Shown one piece after another: positions 45,037 to 55,120 of a stretch of 64,000 nt of DNA (position 1 is the first letter of the stretch; every line of letters begins with the position of its first letter). The stretch lies in assembly GCF_002119405.1 (NCBI RefSeq), contig NZ_MTBG01000003.1, forward strand, positions 108,157 to 172,156, written 5' to 3'. The DNA is from Pseudoruegeria sp. SK021. GTDB lineage: Bacteria; Pseudomonadota; Alphaproteobacteria; Rhodobacterales; Rhodobacteraceae. A program made the position numbers and the translations under genes. The notes beneath the pieces were generated by a model. That model saw only the letters and a list, made by a program, of their open reading frames with translations, was not told the origin of the DNA and did no database searches.

Positions 45037-45122
45037 TGGTGCGGGCGGTGGGAGTCGAACCCACACGGGCATACGCCCAACAGATTTTAAGTCTGGTATG
45101 TCTACCATTCCATCACGCCCGC
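45037..45122 (-). tRNA. tRNA-Leu (anticodon TAA)
   Basis: An 86-nt class II tRNA on the minus strand with acceptor stem GCGGGCG/CGCCCGC, a long variable arm (TGGGCGTATGCCCG region), anticodon loop CTTAAAA giving TAA, T arm GGTTCGACTCC and an encoded CCA end. It is isolated between the LysR gene and the suhB-like gene. Confidence 0.95.
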
Positions 45123-45392
45123 TAGCGCGCGCCGGACCATAACGCACGTGTCGGCGGTGTAAAGACACGCCGCGACCGAAACCGCCAATGTCCAGCATAA
45201 CTCTTTGAAACCGAGGCTCCCGCGCGGGCAAAGCGCCGCGTTACGGGCTATCCGCACAGGCGGCCCCGGCACCCCGTGCCCCCGCGCCCCAACCGCCGCC
45301 CCAGTTGCCCGCAACGGATGGCGGGACTGGCCAATGGAGGATCGTCGGGAGATCAGCCAGCGCCGGTTCCGGCATTGGCTGTGCCGCCTTGA

Positions 45393-46184
45393 TCAGGTAT
45401 TGCGGATGGTCTTGACGAAGGCACCCGACAACGGATCGTTGCAGACAATGACGCCGCCATCGGTCAACAGATCGCGCCCGTCACGGATCGGCATTACAAA
45501 ACCGCCCGCCTCGCGCACGATGCACAGACCCGCTGCAACATCCCACGGCTTGATCCCGCGCTCCCAATAGCCGTCAAACCGGCCCGCGCCGACATAGGCC
45601 AGATCCAACGCCGCCGCACCCCAACGCCGAACCCCGGCACATTGCGGCAGCAGACGCGCCAGATCCTGAAGCGTCGCCGGCAATTCCGGGCGACCACCAA
45701 ACGGCAGCCCCGTGGCAAACACCCCTTCGATCATCGACGACCGGCCCGACACCCGCAGGCGCTGTGACTGGTTCAACCACGCGCCCTGGCCCTTTTCGGC
45801 ATAGAACATCTCGTCCTTGGCGGCGTCATAGACCACCCCGGCCACGATCTCGCCCTTATGCTCAAGCGCGACGGACACCGCCCAATGCGGCAAGCCGTGC
45901 AGAAAGTTGGTGGTGCCGTCCAACGGATCGACGATCCAGCGCCGGGTCGGGTCGTCGCCATGGATTTCCGCCGATTCCTCGGCCAGCCAGCCATAGGACG
46001 GGCGCGCACCCATCAATTCCTCTTTCAGAATTGCTTCGGCAGCCAGATCGGCCTTGGACACAAAGTCGCCGGGGCCTTTTGACGACACTTGCAAGTTCTC
46101 GACCTCGCGGAAGTCCTTGACCAGCGACCGTCCCGCCTTGCGCGCGGCCTTCATCATGACATTCAGATTGGCGCTGCTTTTCAT
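45393..46184 (-). CDS. suhB: Inositol monophosphatase family protein (SuhB-like)
   Basis: This 263-aa enzyme has the metal sites AEESAEI, IVDPLDGTTNFLHG and WDVAAGLCIVREAGG, all present. It removes phosphate from inositol 1-phosphate and related compounds; SuhB also binds the RNA polymerase antitermination complex in other bacteria, so the real role may be ribosomal RNA synthesis. Length is normal, start is ATG. Confidence 0.93.
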   Translation of the reverse strand: MKSSANLNVMMKAARKAGRSLVKDFREVENLQVSSKGPGDFVSKADLAAEAILKEELMGARPSYGWLAEESAEIHGDDPTRRWIVDPLDGTTNFLHGLPHWAVSVALEHKGEIVAGVVYDAAKDEMFYAEKGQGAWLNQSQRLRVSGRSSMIEGVFATGLPFGGRPELPATLQDLARLLPQCAGVRRWGAAALDLAYVGAGRFDGYWERGIKPWDVAAGLCIVREAGGFVMPIRDGRDLLTDGGVIVCNDPLSGAFVKTIRNT

Positions 46185-46290
46185 CCGCGTGCTCCTTTAT
46201 TCAAGCGGCGCGTATACGCGCGCGGAAGCCAGATGCCAAGGCGGGATGTCACCCAGCTTTGCCTTGGCCTATCCGACGCGCCCCGCGCGA

Positions 46291-47196
46291 TCAGACCCGC
46301 TGCAATTTCTGCGGCTCGCTGCTGGCCAACCGTAACAAATGCCCGACATAGGGCTTGGCCTCATCCCCGGCGCGGGTTGCCGCATATAGGCGGCGCGTCA
46401 CCCCGGCTTCAGTCAATGGCAGCACCACATAGTCAGGGTTGCCGCGAATGCTGCGTACCACCCAATCCGGCAGCACCGCCACCCCCCGTCCCGAGGCCAC
46501 CAACATCAAGATCACCGCCGTCAGTTCCACTTGCCGCACCTCGCGCGGACGCAGCCCGGCCGGATCCAGCAGACAGATGAACACATCCAGCCGCGCCGGA
46601 TCCACCGGATAGGTAATCAAGGTCTCATTGACGAAATCTTCGGCCACCACAGAGTCGCGGCGGGCCAGCGGATGGCCCCGCGCCGCCACAAAGACCGGAT
46701 CATAGTCAAACAACGGCGTAAACACGATGCCGGGCAAGTCATCGGGATCCGACGATACCACCAGATCCAATTCTTCGCGCTGCAAGGCCGGCAAAGCGGC
46801 AAAGGACAGCCCCGGCCGAATGTCCACATCCACATCCGGCCAACTGTGGCGAAACAGCTCCAACACCGGCAGCAGCCAATCGAAACAAGCGTGGCATTCA
46901 ATCGCAATATGTAACCGTCCATCGCGCCCGGCTTCCAACCCAAGAAATTCTTCCTCGACCGCAGCCACTTCGGGCAGCACCCGCTCGGCCAAGCGCAACA
47001 GCCGCTCGCCCGCCACTGACAGCCGCAACGGCTTGGCCCGCCGCACAAACAGATCGACCCCCGCCTGCGCCTCTAGTCCCTTGATCTGATGGGATAACGC
47101 CGATTGCGTCAGATTCAGCCGGTCTGCCGCGCGCGCCAATCCGCCCGCCTCATGAATCGCCTGCACCGCGCGCAAATGCTTTAACTCTAGATGCAT
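46291..47196 (-). CDS. metR: MetR-type LysR regulator
   Basis: This 301-aa LysR regulator starts MHLELKHLRAVQAIHEAGGL with helix-turn-helix GGLARAADRLNLTQSALSHQ. The early residues and divergent location next to metF match MetR, the activator of methionine genes that uses homocysteine as co-inducer. The shared 93-bp promoter holds a LysR-type inverted repeat. Confidence 0.88.
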   Translation of the reverse strand: MHLELKHLRAVQAIHEAGGLARAADRLNLTQSALSHQIKGLEAQAGVDLFVRRAKPLRLSVAGERLLRLAERVLPEVAAVEEEFLGLEAGRDGRLHIAIECHACFDWLLPVLELFRHSWPDVDVDIRPGLSFAALPALQREELDLVVSSDPDDLPGIVFTPLFDYDPVFVAARGHPLARRDSVVAEDFVNETLITYPVDPARLDVFICLLDPAGLRPREVRQVELTAVILMLVASGRGVAVLPDWVVRSIRGNPDYVVLPLTEAGVTRRLYAATRAGDEAKPYVGHLLRLASSEPQKLQRV

Positions 47197-47210
47197 TTCA
47201 CGGATTCCTA

Positions 47211-47230
47211 ATAATCTTCTTGAGGATTAT
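47211..47230. promoter_or_regulatory. Candidate MetR box
   Basis: ATAATC (47211-47216) and GATTAT (47225-47230) form an inverted repeat with an 8-nt spacer in the metR-metF promoter region; a TGAA/TTCA-like MetR half-site overlaps at the right (GATTATGAA). It could control both genes. Confidence 0.5.
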
Positions 47231-47289
47231 GAATTTGTTTCACGGCGATTCCCATGTCATAAAGGCTGCCAGTCAAAAAGGGACCCCTC

Positions 47290-48156
47290 ATGTCGAAGCC
47301 ACGCATCTCGTTCGAATTTTTCCCGCCGCAGACGCTGGACGCGTCGTTCCGGCTTTGGGAAACCGTGCGGGCGCTGGCGCCGCTGGATCCCGGATTCGTC
47401 TCAGTCACCTATGGCGCAGGCGGCACCACCCGCAAACTGACGCACGAGGCTGTGGCCACCATTCACAAGCATTACGGTCTCAACGTGGCCGCGCATCTGA
47501 CCTGCGTCAATGCCAGCCGCGACGAAACGCTGGAAATCGCCCAAGCCTATTCCGATGTCGGCGTTACGGAAATCGTGGCCCTGCGCGGCGATCCTCCGAA
47601 AGGCAGTGACCGCTTTGTGCCGCACCCGGACGGCTTTGCCGACAGTTGCGAACTGATCGAAGCGTTGGCCGCCACCGGAAAGTTCAAACTGCGGGTCGGC
47701 GCTTATCCTGACCCGCACCCCGAAGCCACGGACACACTCAGTGACGTCACTTGGCTTAAGCGCAAGGTCGACGCCGGTGCGCACAGCGCCATCACCCAGT
47801 TCTTCTTTGAACCGGACACCTTCTTCCGCTTCCGCGACGCCTGCGTGGCCCAAGGCATCACCGCGCCGATTCTGCCGGGCATTCTGCCGATTGAGAATTG
47901 GACCGGCATTCGCAAATTCGCCGCCCGCTGCGGCACCGCGATACCCGGCTGGCTTGACGACACGTTTGACGCCGCCGCCAAAGACGGACGCTCAGAAGAA
48001 GTCGCGACCGAGTTGTGCGTCGATCTGTGCCGCCGCCTGATGGCCGAAGGGGTCGAGGATTTGCATTTCTACACCCTCAACAAGCCCCATCTGACCCGCA
48101 ACATCTGCGCCGCGTTGGGGGTCACATCGGCCACACCGCTGGAACACGTGGCCTAG
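47290..48156 (+). CDS. metF: 5,10-methylenetetrahydrofolate reductase
   Basis: This 288-aa flavoenzyme reduces methylene-THF to methyl-THF for methionine synthesis. It has ISFEFFPPQT at the start, FVSVTYGAGGTTR, ALRGDPPKGSD, and AITQFFFEPDTFFRF. Length fits bacterial MetF. The start lies 93 bp from the divergent metR start and the promoter has a MetR-like box. Confidence 0.96.
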   Translation: MSKPRISFEFFPPQTLDASFRLWETVRALAPLDPGFVSVTYGAGGTTRKLTHEAVATIHKHYGLNVAAHLTCVNASRDETLEIAQAYSDVGVTEIVALRGDPPKGSDRFVPHPDGFADSCELIEALAATGKFKLRVGAYPDPHPEATDTLSDVTWLKRKVDAGAHSAITQFFFEPDTFFRFRDACVAQGITAPILPGILPIENWTGIRKFAARCGTAIPGWLDDTFDAAAKDGRSEEVATELCVDLCRRLMAEGVEDLHFYTLNKPHLTRNICAALGVTSATPLEHVA

Positions 48157-48291
48157 CACCCGCACGGCCCAACCCTGACGTCCAAACACGCGCAAGGCCA
48201 TCTGCTCCGCCGAATTGGCGGTGACACCCCTGCCCGTATTCGGAAGTATAGCCCAGCCCACACCCCGGCAGTCATCGCCGGGTTTCCTGCC

Positions 48292-49419
48292 TCAAGCTTC
48301 GCTCGCGGCCCCAAAGCCGTCATCCGGGGCCAAGGGCAGGCCATCCACCTGACTGCGGGCCCCAACCGCGCTGGGATGCAGGTGCTCTGATCGGTCCAAG
48401 CCAACACTCCGGCGCTTGCGCAGCGGAAACGCTTTGCTCCAGCCCCGCCAACCGCCCAATGACGGCGCGCTGGCGTCGCAAGGCAGGTCCCGGCGCCAGT
48501 CTGACGGCAACGGCAACCCGCAGCCTTCCGCCTTCTCCAACATCCAGACCAGCGGGATATTGGCCAAAGGCCGCGCGGGCGGAAATGCCGCCACTTGCCC
48601 CCCAACATCGCCGTGAATGCCCCGGAACCAAACCTGCTCGGCGTGACCGGTCCAATCGTCGGCACAATGCCACAGCAACGGCGCGAACGCGGCCCTCGTC
48701 TCATTCAGCGCCAGCGCGTGATAACCGTGCCGCACCCGCTGCCCCAGATGCGCGGTATGAAACGCATGACGGGCCGCGCTCAGCCGCCACGCCACCGGCA
48801 GCGGCCATCCCAGCGCCTTGACCGTATCGAACACGCCGACCATCTGTATCTCGACCTCGGGATGGCAAAACCGGCGTGCAAATACCCGCGCTTGCGGCCC
48901 ATGCGGGTCGCGCTCGTAATGCCGGTATAACTGCCGCACCATCTGCTCGGTGGCAAAGCGAGGCCGGATCAGCCCGATCCGGTCGATCAACCCGGCCAGA
49001 GACCGCACCGCGAACGCGCCCCGGGAATAGCCAAACAGATAAATCCGATCCCCGACCCGATACCGCGTCGCCAGCGCCCCATAGGCCCGGCGAATTTGCC
49101 GGTTGATCCCGGTGCCGGTGATCACATCCACCGAAGCGCGCCAATCGCGCCATTGAATCCCTTCTTCATAGAACAGGGTCGGCCGCTGCCCCGCCGGAAG
49201 CCCCTTCAGCATGCCATAAATCCGGCCGATATTGGTCTCATCCCCCGCCGCCAACGACGACAAGGTGCCGTCCAGAAAAATCACATGACAGCGGGCCCGG
49301 CGCGACCGCCGCAGGCCCAATGCCGCGACCCCGGCCTTGCCATCGCCCGCCAATCCGGGCCGGTCTTGTGCTGTTTGCCTGTCCACCGGTCCATGCCGCC
49401 CTTGCCGTTTCCGTCCCAT
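48292..49419 (-). CDS. DUF2235 alpha/beta-hydrolase (Tle1-like)
   Basis: This 375-aa protein has the DUF2235 layout: VIFLDGTLSSL near residue 46, NIGRIYGML, GTGINRQIRRAYGAL, and the nucleophile elbow YLFGYSRGAFAVRSLAGL with Ser132. A domain hit to this family would include the Tle1 phospholipase effectors of type VI secretion. No signal peptide and no T6SS or immunity gene is near, so a housekeeping lipid or other ester role is equally possible. The true start may be at an internal codon, as the first 40 residues are basic and not part of the domain. Confidence 0.75.
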   Translation of the reverse strand: MGRKRQGRHGPVDRQTAQDRPGLAGDGKAGVAALGLRRSRRARCHVIFLDGTLSSLAAGDETNIGRIYGMLKGLPAGQRPTLFYEEGIQWRDWRASVDVITGTGINRQIRRAYGALATRYRVGDRIYLFGYSRGAFAVRSLAGLIDRIGLIRPRFATEQMVRQLYRHYERDPHGPQARVFARRFCHPEVEIQMVGVFDTVKALGWPLPVAWRLSAARHAFHTAHLGQRVRHGYHALALNETRAAFAPLLWHCADDWTGHAEQVWFRGIHGDVGGQVAAFPPARPLANIPLVWMLEKAEGCGLPLPSDWRRDLPCDASAPSLGGWRGWSKAFPLRKRRSVGLDRSEHLHPSAVGARSQVDGLPLAPDDGFGAASEA

Positions 49420-49588
49420 CCTACAGGCGGCGGATTAACGGGGAATAGACATTCTACCGGGGCAGAACGCATTTTCAGGCTGGTTTTTCCCGTCCCCTGC
49501 CCCCTCCTGCGCCGCCGCCCCTTGGCCTTGCCCCCGTCCTTCGATATGCGAGAGGAATACGTACGCGACCAGCCAGAGGCGCCCGATC

Positions 49589-52500
49589 ATGACTATGGAC
49601 AAGACTTTTAACGCCGCCGAAGCGGAAGCCCGGATTTCCAAGGCTTGGGAAGATGCCCACGCCTTCGCCGCCGGAGCCAACGCCAAACCCGGGGCGGAAA
49701 CCTTCTCGGTCCTGATCCCGCCGCCCAATGTCACCGGCTCGCTGCACATGGGGCACGCCTTTAACAACACCCTGCAAGATATTCTGGTCCGCTGGCACCG
49801 GATGCGCGGCCATGACACCCTGTGGCAGCCCGGCACCGACCACGCCGGCATCGCCACCCAGATGGTGGTGGAACGCGAACTGGCCAAATCGGGCCGTCGC
49901 CGCACCGACATGACGCGCGCCGAATTCACCGATCTGGTCTGGCAGCAGAAAAAGCAATCCGGCGGCACCATCATCGGTCAGCTCAAGCGCCTTGGGGCGT
50001 CCTGCGACTGGGACCGGCTGGCCTTCACCATGTCCGGCGCCCCCGGCGCCCCCGAAGACGAGGGCGGCAATTTCCATGACGCCGTTATCAAGGTCTTTGT
50101 CGACATGTACGACAAGGGCCTGATCTATCGCGGCAAGCGGCTGGTGAACTGGGACCCGCATTTCCAGACCGCCATCTCGGATCTGGAAGTCGAGAATATT
50201 GAAGTCGACGGCCATATGTGGCACTTCAAATACCCGCTCGCAGACGGGGCCACCTATGACTATGTCGAGAAAGACGAAGACGGCACCGTCACCCTGCGCG
50301 AGACCCGGGATTATATCGCCATTGCCACCACCCGGCCCGAGACCATGTTGGGCGACGGCGCGGTTGCGGTGCATCCGTCGGATGCCCGCTATGCCCCCAT
50401 CGTCGGCATGATGTGCGAAATCCCGGTCGGCCCGAAAGAGACCCGTCGCCTGATCCCGATCATCACCGATGAATACCCCGATCAGAATTTCGGCTCCGGC
50501 GCGGTGAAGATCACCGGCGCGCACGATTTCAACGACTATCAGGTCGCCAAGCGCGGCGGCATTCCGCTTTATCGCTTGATGGACACCAAAGGCACCCTGC
50601 GCGACGACGGGTTGTCCTATGACGACAGCGCCGCCCGGGCCGCCCAATTGGCGGCCGGCGATACCGCGTCGGAAAACGAAGTCGACACCATCAATCTGGT
50701 GCCCGAAGACCTGCGCGGACTGGACCGGTTCGAGGCCCGCAAGGCCGTGATCGACCAGATCACCGCCGAGGGCCTCGCGGTGATGATCGCGAACCCCAAA
50801 TACGATCCTGACGCCGAAGAGCCCGGCCCAGCCCTGATCCCTTACGTCGAGAACAAAAAGGTCATGCAGCCCTTCGGGGACCGCTCGAAAGTGGTGATCG
50901 AGCCGATGCTGACCGACCAGTGGTTCGTCGATGCCGAAGCCATCGTCGGCCCGGCCATCGACGCCGTGCGCAGCGGCGAGATCAAGATCCTGCCCGAGCA
51001 GCAGGAGAAGGTCTATTTCAACTGGCTGGACAATATTGAGCCGTGGTGCATCTCGCGCCAGCTGTGGTGGGGCCACCAGATCCCGGTCTGGTACGGGCTC
51101 GACCTGTCCGACGACCAGCCCGAGGACACCTCCGGCGATTTGGACGAGGTCGATATCGGCCATCTGCTGATCGAGTCAGGCATCGTGCATCGCGGCACCC
51201 GGCATCACTGCGCCTCCGCCTTTGACGGCGTCGTTGACGGCTTCCATGCCGATCTCGCGTCCTTGCCCGTGCCGCTAAACGCCGCTCGCATCGTCGAAGT
51301 GGCCGACCGCGCCGCCGCCAACCATGCCTTTGCCGCCAGCCTTGCGGAGTATGCGGTCAGTCAAGACCCGACCCACCTGATTTACCCGGTCTGGCGCGAT
51401 GCCGACGTGCTGGACACCTGGTTCTCGTCCGGCCTCTGGCCAATCGGGACGCTGGGCTGGCCCGAACAGACCCCGGAACTTGAGAAATATTTCCCAACAT
51501 CGGTGCTGATCACCGGCTTTGACATCATCTTCTTTTGGGTCGCCCGAATGATGATGATGCAATATGCCGTGGTCGGACAAAAGCCGTTCGACACCATCTA
51601 TCTGCATGCCCTCGTCCGCGACGAGAAGGGCAAGAAGATGTCCAAATCGCTGGGCAACGTGTTGGACCCGCTCGACCTGATCGACGACTACGGCACCGAT
51701 GCGGTGCGCTTCACCCTGACCTCCATGGCGGCGATGGGGCGGGATCTGCGCCTGTCGAAAGACCGGATTGCGGGCTATCGCAATTTCGGCACCAAGCTGT
51801 GGAACGCCGTGCGCTTCGCGGAAATGAACGGCGTCTACCAGTCCGACAAAAGTCCGACGAAAGTCCGACACAAATCCGACGTCACCCAAACCGCCAATAA
51901 ATGGATCATGGGCGAGACCGCGAAGATCCGCGAAGAGGTCGACGCCGCCCTTGCCTCCTACCGCTTCAATGACGCGGCCAACGGTCTTTACGCCTTTGTC
52001 TGGGGCAAGGTTTGCGACTGGTATGTTGAGTTTGCCAAGCCGCTCTTTGCCTCCGGCGACGAGGCGATCATCGCCGAGACCCGCGATGTCATGGGCTGGA
52101 CTCTGGACCAGTGCATGATACTGTTGCACCCGACCATGCCCTTCATCACCGAAGAGCTTTGGGGCCTGACAGCGACCCGGGAAAAGATGCTGGTTCACAC
52201 GGACTGGCCCACCTACCAAGCCCTTGACATGGTTGACGAAACTGCTGACCGTGAAATGAACTGGGTGATATCGATGATCGAGGAAATCCGCTCTGTGCGG
52301 TCTCAGATGCACGTGCCCGCCGGGTTGAAACTGCCGCTATTGCAGCTTGATCTGGACGCTGCCGGACAGGCCGCGTTTACCCGCTCGGAAGCCTTGATTC
52401 TGCGCCTTGCCCGGATCGAAAGCGTCAGCACGGTCGACACCATGCCCAAAGGCTGTGCCACCCTAACCGTTGACGGCGGCACCTTCGGCTTGCCCTTGGC

Positions 52501-52723
52501 CGGGGCCATTGACCTCGACGAAGAACGCGCTCGTCTGGACAAAGCCCTTGGCAAGCTGGCCAAGGATATCGGCGGCCTGAAAGGGCGCTTGAACAACCCG
52601 AAATTCATCGCTTCGGCCCCCGACGAAATCGTCGAAGAGAACCGCGAACTTCTTTCGCAAAAACAACAGGAAGAGGCCCGAATTCACTCGGCCCTCGCCC
52701 GACTGGCGGAGCTTGCCTCATGA
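49589..52723 (+). CDS. valS: Valyl-tRNA synthetase
   Basis: This 1044-aa class I synthetase charges tRNA-Val. The HIGH-type motif is in [17 protein letters not shown] and KMSKS in [13 protein letters not shown]; the editing domain is between. A C-terminal coiled tail ([20 protein letters not shown]) binds tRNA. A tandem 11-bp repeat encodes a polar linker near residue 752-766, at the junction to the anticodon domain. The ATG at 49589 has AGAGG about 8 nt upstream; an ATG two codons on is possible. The next gene overlaps by 4 nt. Confidence 0.97.
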   Translation: MTMDKTFNAAEAEARISKAWEDAHAFAAGANAKPGAETFSVLIPPPNVTGSLHMGHAFNNTLQDILVRWHRMRGHDTLWQPGTDHAGIATQMVVERELAKSGRRRTDMTRAEFTDLVWQQKKQSGGTIIGQLKRLGASCDWDRLAFTMSGAPGAPEDEGGNFHDAVIKVFVDMYDKGLIYRGKRLVNWDPHFQTAISDLEVENIEVDGHMWHFKYPLADGATYDYVEKDEDGTVTLRETRDYIAIATTRPETMLGDGAVAVHPSDARYAPIVGMMCEIPVGPKETRRLIPIITDEYPDQNFGSGAVKITGAHDFNDYQVAKRGGIPLYRLMDTKGTLRDDGLSYDDSAARAAQLAAGDTASENEVDTINLVPEDLRGLDRFEARKAVIDQITAEGLAVMIANPKYDPDAEEPGPALIPYVENKKVMQPFGDRSKVVIEPMLTDQWFVDAEAIVGPAIDAVRSGEIKILPEQQEKVYFNWLDNIEPWCISRQLWWGHQIPVWYGLDLSDDQPEDTSGDLDEVDIGHLLIESGIVHRGTRHHCASAFDGVVDGFHADLASLPVPLNAARIVEVADRAAANHAFAASLAEYAVSQDPTHLIYPVWRDADVLDTWFSSGLWPIGTLGWPEQTPELEKYFPTSVLITGFDIIFFWVARMMMMQYAVVGQKPFDTIYLHALVRDEKGKKMSKSLGNVLDPLDLIDDYGTDAVRFTLTSMAAMGRDLRLSKDRIAGYRNFGTKLWNAVRFAEMNGVYQSDKSPTKVRHKSDVTQTANKWIMGETAKIREEVDAALASYRFNDAANGLYAFVWGKVCDWYVEFAKPLFASGDEAIIAETRDVMGWTLDQCMILLHPTMPFITEELWGLTATREKMLVHTDWPTYQALDMVDETADREMNWVISMIEEIRSVRSQMHVPAGLKLPLLQLDLDAAGQAAFTRSEALILRLARIESVSTVDTMPKGCATLTVDGGTFGLPLAGAIDLDEERARLDKALGKLAKDIGGLKGRLNNPKFIASAPDEIVEENRELLSQKQQEEARIHSALARLAELAS
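51842..51885 (+). repeat. Tandem 11-bp repeat inside valS
   Basis: Four copies of an 11-bp unit (TCCGACAAAAG, TCCGACGAAAG, TCCGACACAAA, TCCGACGTCAC) lie head to tail, the last two diverged. The unit is not a multiple of three, yet the frame stays open and encodes a polar linker. Confidence 0.85.
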
Positions 52724-53334
52724 ACAAACCGAACAAGACACCCGCCCTCAAAACCACGGCCCTGACCCACGGTCGGCATACCTTGCGTGCCGCCGTGCTG
52801 AACAAGGTGCCCACCGCCCGTGCCTTCCTGACCGGCGGCGCACAGGGCACCGTTGCAGAAGCTACGGCCTCCACCGTGGAAGACGCCATCGAACAGCTAA
52901 AGCAACAGTTGGACGAGACCGCAGCGAAGTCACTTTCGGATCGCCGTCACGATGACCTGCTGGCATTGGACGTTCCGACCAAGGAAGAATTTGCCGACGG
53001 CCTGTCCATCGTCAAGCCACATGGCGGTCAACTTGCCATGCTGCGCGCCCATGCAGCAGCAGGTGCCGAAGGCCTGTCGACCGAAGATTTGGCCGATGCC
53101 GCAGGCTATGCCGGGTATAAATCCGCAAACCTGCAATATGCCAAGCTTGGCCGCGCGTTGGCCGAAGCCATCGGCTGCGATTTGCCCGGCAAGTCAATCG
53201 GCGGTGAAAAGGATTTGGCAACCGGGCTTCTGGCCAGCGTTGGCGGCGCCGGAACCGAAGGCGATCAGGTGCTGGTCATGCATCCGGAACTGCTGAGCGC
53301 GGTTCAGGATATTCCCGTCGCACCAATCACCTAA
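52720..53334 (+). CDS. Protein of unknown function coupled to valS
   Basis: This 204-aa protein starts in a 4-nt overlap with the valS stop, so it is translated with it. The first 85 residues are polar and partly helical ([14 protein letters not shown]). From about residue 105 it has a helix-turn-helix-like stretch, [22 protein letters not shown] followed by [11 protein letters not shown], a pattern I have seen appended to restriction-like or HNH proteins, but no nuclease motif is present here. No signal peptide or membrane helix. Its role is unknown. Confidence 0.75.
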   Translation: MNKPNKTPALKTTALTHGRHTLRAAVLNKVPTARAFLTGGAQGTVAEATASTVEDAIEQLKQQLDETAAKSLSDRRHDDLLALDVPTKEEFADGLSIVKPHGGQLAMLRAHAAAGAEGLSTEDLADAAGYAGYKSANLQYAKLGRALAEAIGCDLPGKSIGGEKDLATGLLASVGGAGTEGDQVLVMHPELLSAVQDIPVAPIT

Positions 53335-53354
53335 CGACGAGGCCCGCGTCCCTG

Positions 53355-54458
53355 ATGGTTGCCGGTCCACGCTATGCCGCCCTGATCGCCTCACTGCCCG
53401 CGTCGGTCCCCTTTGTTGGGCCCGAGGTGCAGGAGCGGCGTCAGGGCGGATCCTTTCGCGCCCGGCTGGGGGCCAATGAAAGCATCTTTGGCCCCTCGCC
53501 TGCGGTGCGCGAGGCCATTACCCGGGCTGCCGCCGATGTCTGGATGTATGGCGATTCCGAGGCATTGGCCCTGCGCAGCGCCATCGCAGAACAGACCGGC
53601 ACCACCCTCGACAACATCGTGCTGGGCGAAGGCATCGACGGCTTGCTCGGAACGCTGGTCCGGTTGTTGATCGATCCCGGCGACCCGGTGGTGACATCGC
53701 TCGGGGCATATCCGACCTTCGGCTATCACGTTCGGGCGGCTGGCGGCGTTTTGCACAACGTTCCCTATCGCGCCGACCGCGAAGATCTGACCGCCCTCTG
53801 TGCCAAGGCATGGGAGACCCGGACAAAACTGGTCTATCTGTCCAATCCAGACAATCCCATGGGAAGCTGGCATGACGGGGCGGCGATTTTGGCCATGCTC
53901 GACCGATTGCCACCGGATTGCCTGTTGCTGCTGGACGAAGCCTATCTCGATCTTGCCCCGGACGGCACCTCGCCCGACGTGGCTGCCGACGATCCCCGCC
54001 TGATCCGGATGCGGACCTTTTCCAAGGCGCATGGGCTGGCCGGGCTGCGCATTGGCTATGCCTTGGCCGCCCCTGACCTGATCCGCGCCTTTGACAAAAT
54101 CCGCAATCACTTCGGAGTGGGGCGTCTAGTTCAGGCTGCCGCTCTGGCCGCGCTGACCGATACCGACTGGCTGGCCCATGTGCGATCCGAAACCCAGATC
54201 GCCCGGGCGCGGCTGGGCCAGATCGCCGATGAAAACGGCTTTGTCGCCCTGCCCTCGGCCACCAATTTTGTTACGATGGACTGTGGCCGCGATGGCGACT
54301 TCGCGCGCAAGGTCTTGGCCGAGGTGATGCAACAGGGCGTGTTTATCCGGATGCCGGCGGTAGCGCCGCTGGATCGGTGCATCCGGGTCTCGGTCGGGCC
54401 AAAGGCCGATCTGGACATTTTCGCCGCCGCGTTGAAAGACGCCCTTGCCCGGCTCTGA
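53355..54458 (+). CDS. Histidinol-phosphate aminotransferase-like PLP enzyme
   Basis: This 367-aa class I/II aminotransferase has LGANESIFGPSPAVREAI, LGEGIDGLLGTLVRLLI, VYLSNPDNPMGSWH, LLLDEAYLDLAP and the PLP Lys in TFSKAHGLAGLRIGYAL. The family includes HisC and related aromatic aminotransferases, so histidine synthesis is likely but not certain; no other his gene is near. It begins 20 bp after the unknown gene and may share the valS transcript. Confidence 0.85.
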   Translation: MVAGPRYAALIASLPASVPFVGPEVQERRQGGSFRARLGANESIFGPSPAVREAITRAAADVWMYGDSEALALRSAIAEQTGTTLDNIVLGEGIDGLLGTLVRLLIDPGDPVVTSLGAYPTFGYHVRAAGGVLHNVPYRADREDLTALCAKAWETRTKLVYLSNPDNPMGSWHDGAAILAMLDRLPPDCLLLLDEAYLDLAPDGTSPDVAADDPRLIRMRTFSKAHGLAGLRIGYALAAPDLIRAFDKIRNHFGVGRLVQAAALAALTDTDWLAHVRSETQIARARLGQIADENGFVALPSATNFVTMDCGRDGDFARKVLAEVMQQGVFIRMPAVAPLDRCIRVSVGPKADLDIFAAALKDALARL

Positions 54459-54484
54459 CCGGGCAAGGACCAGTGGATGTCAGC

Positions 54485-54997
54485 TTAGCTTTGCGCCGGG
54501 GCTGCGACTTCGGCCTCATGCGCGGCCAGTGCGGTGCGCAGCGCCTCTTCAGCGGTGTGATCGAGCGAGGTTTGCAGAATGCGGCCGCCGACGCCACTGA
54601 TCCGCTCCAGAACCTTGTCCCCGGTGACGCGCTTGACCAAAACAAACAGAACCGCTTCGTCGGTCTGAACTTCTTCTGCGAGCGATTTCATGAACTTGTC
54701 GTTGATGCCCATATCGCTGAGCCGACCGGCCAATGCGCCGCTGGCTGCCCCTGCGGCAACGCCCAGCAGCGGGTTCATGAACAAAACGCCAACCAGCAAG
54801 CCCCAGAAACTGCCGCTGGCCGCGCCGGTCGCAGTCAGGTTCACCATCTGGTTCAGCTTGACGCCTTTTTCGCTTTTGACAGCAACAACCGCGTCGCCAA
54901 TCTCGATCAAGTAATCCTTGGTCAGTTCAAGAACTTTCTGGCGGACCTCTTCGGCTTTGGCCTCGGTCGGATAAACGATCGCAATAAGATCGGACAT
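54485..54997 (-). CDS. DUF1269 family membrane-associated protein
   Basis: This 170-aa protein starts MSDLIAIVYPTEAKAEEVRQ and has a central glycine-zipper-rich helix pair (GSFWGLLVGVLFMNPLLGVA, then GAASGALAG). This layout, soluble ends and a central hydrophobic hairpin, is that of DUF1269. Function is unknown; family members often respond to stress. It is convergent with the aminotransferase gene upstream, and the gap is 26 bp. Confidence 0.85.
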   Translation of the reverse strand: MSDLIAIVYPTEAKAEEVRQKVLELTKDYLIEIGDAVVAVKSEKGVKLNQMVNLTATGAASGSFWGLLVGVLFMNPLLGVAAGAASGALAGRLSDMGINDKFMKSLAEEVQTDEAVLFVLVKRVTGDKVLERISGVGGRILQTSLDHTAEEALRTALAAHEAEVAAPAQS

Positions 54998-55120
54998 TGC
55001 CGTCTCCTTATGTGAAGTTCGATTTTCTCAATCACCCAGCCGACACCGGGAAAATTTCGGCCCGGCTGGCGCGCAAACACTGCCACAGCCCCGGCCCTAG
55101 TTCGAGCCAAAACCGCAAGG

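Noticed and set aside
48153..48704. Minus-strand frame overlapping metF and the DUF2235 gene
   Set aside because: It is another frame of the DUF2235 gene and has no family features.
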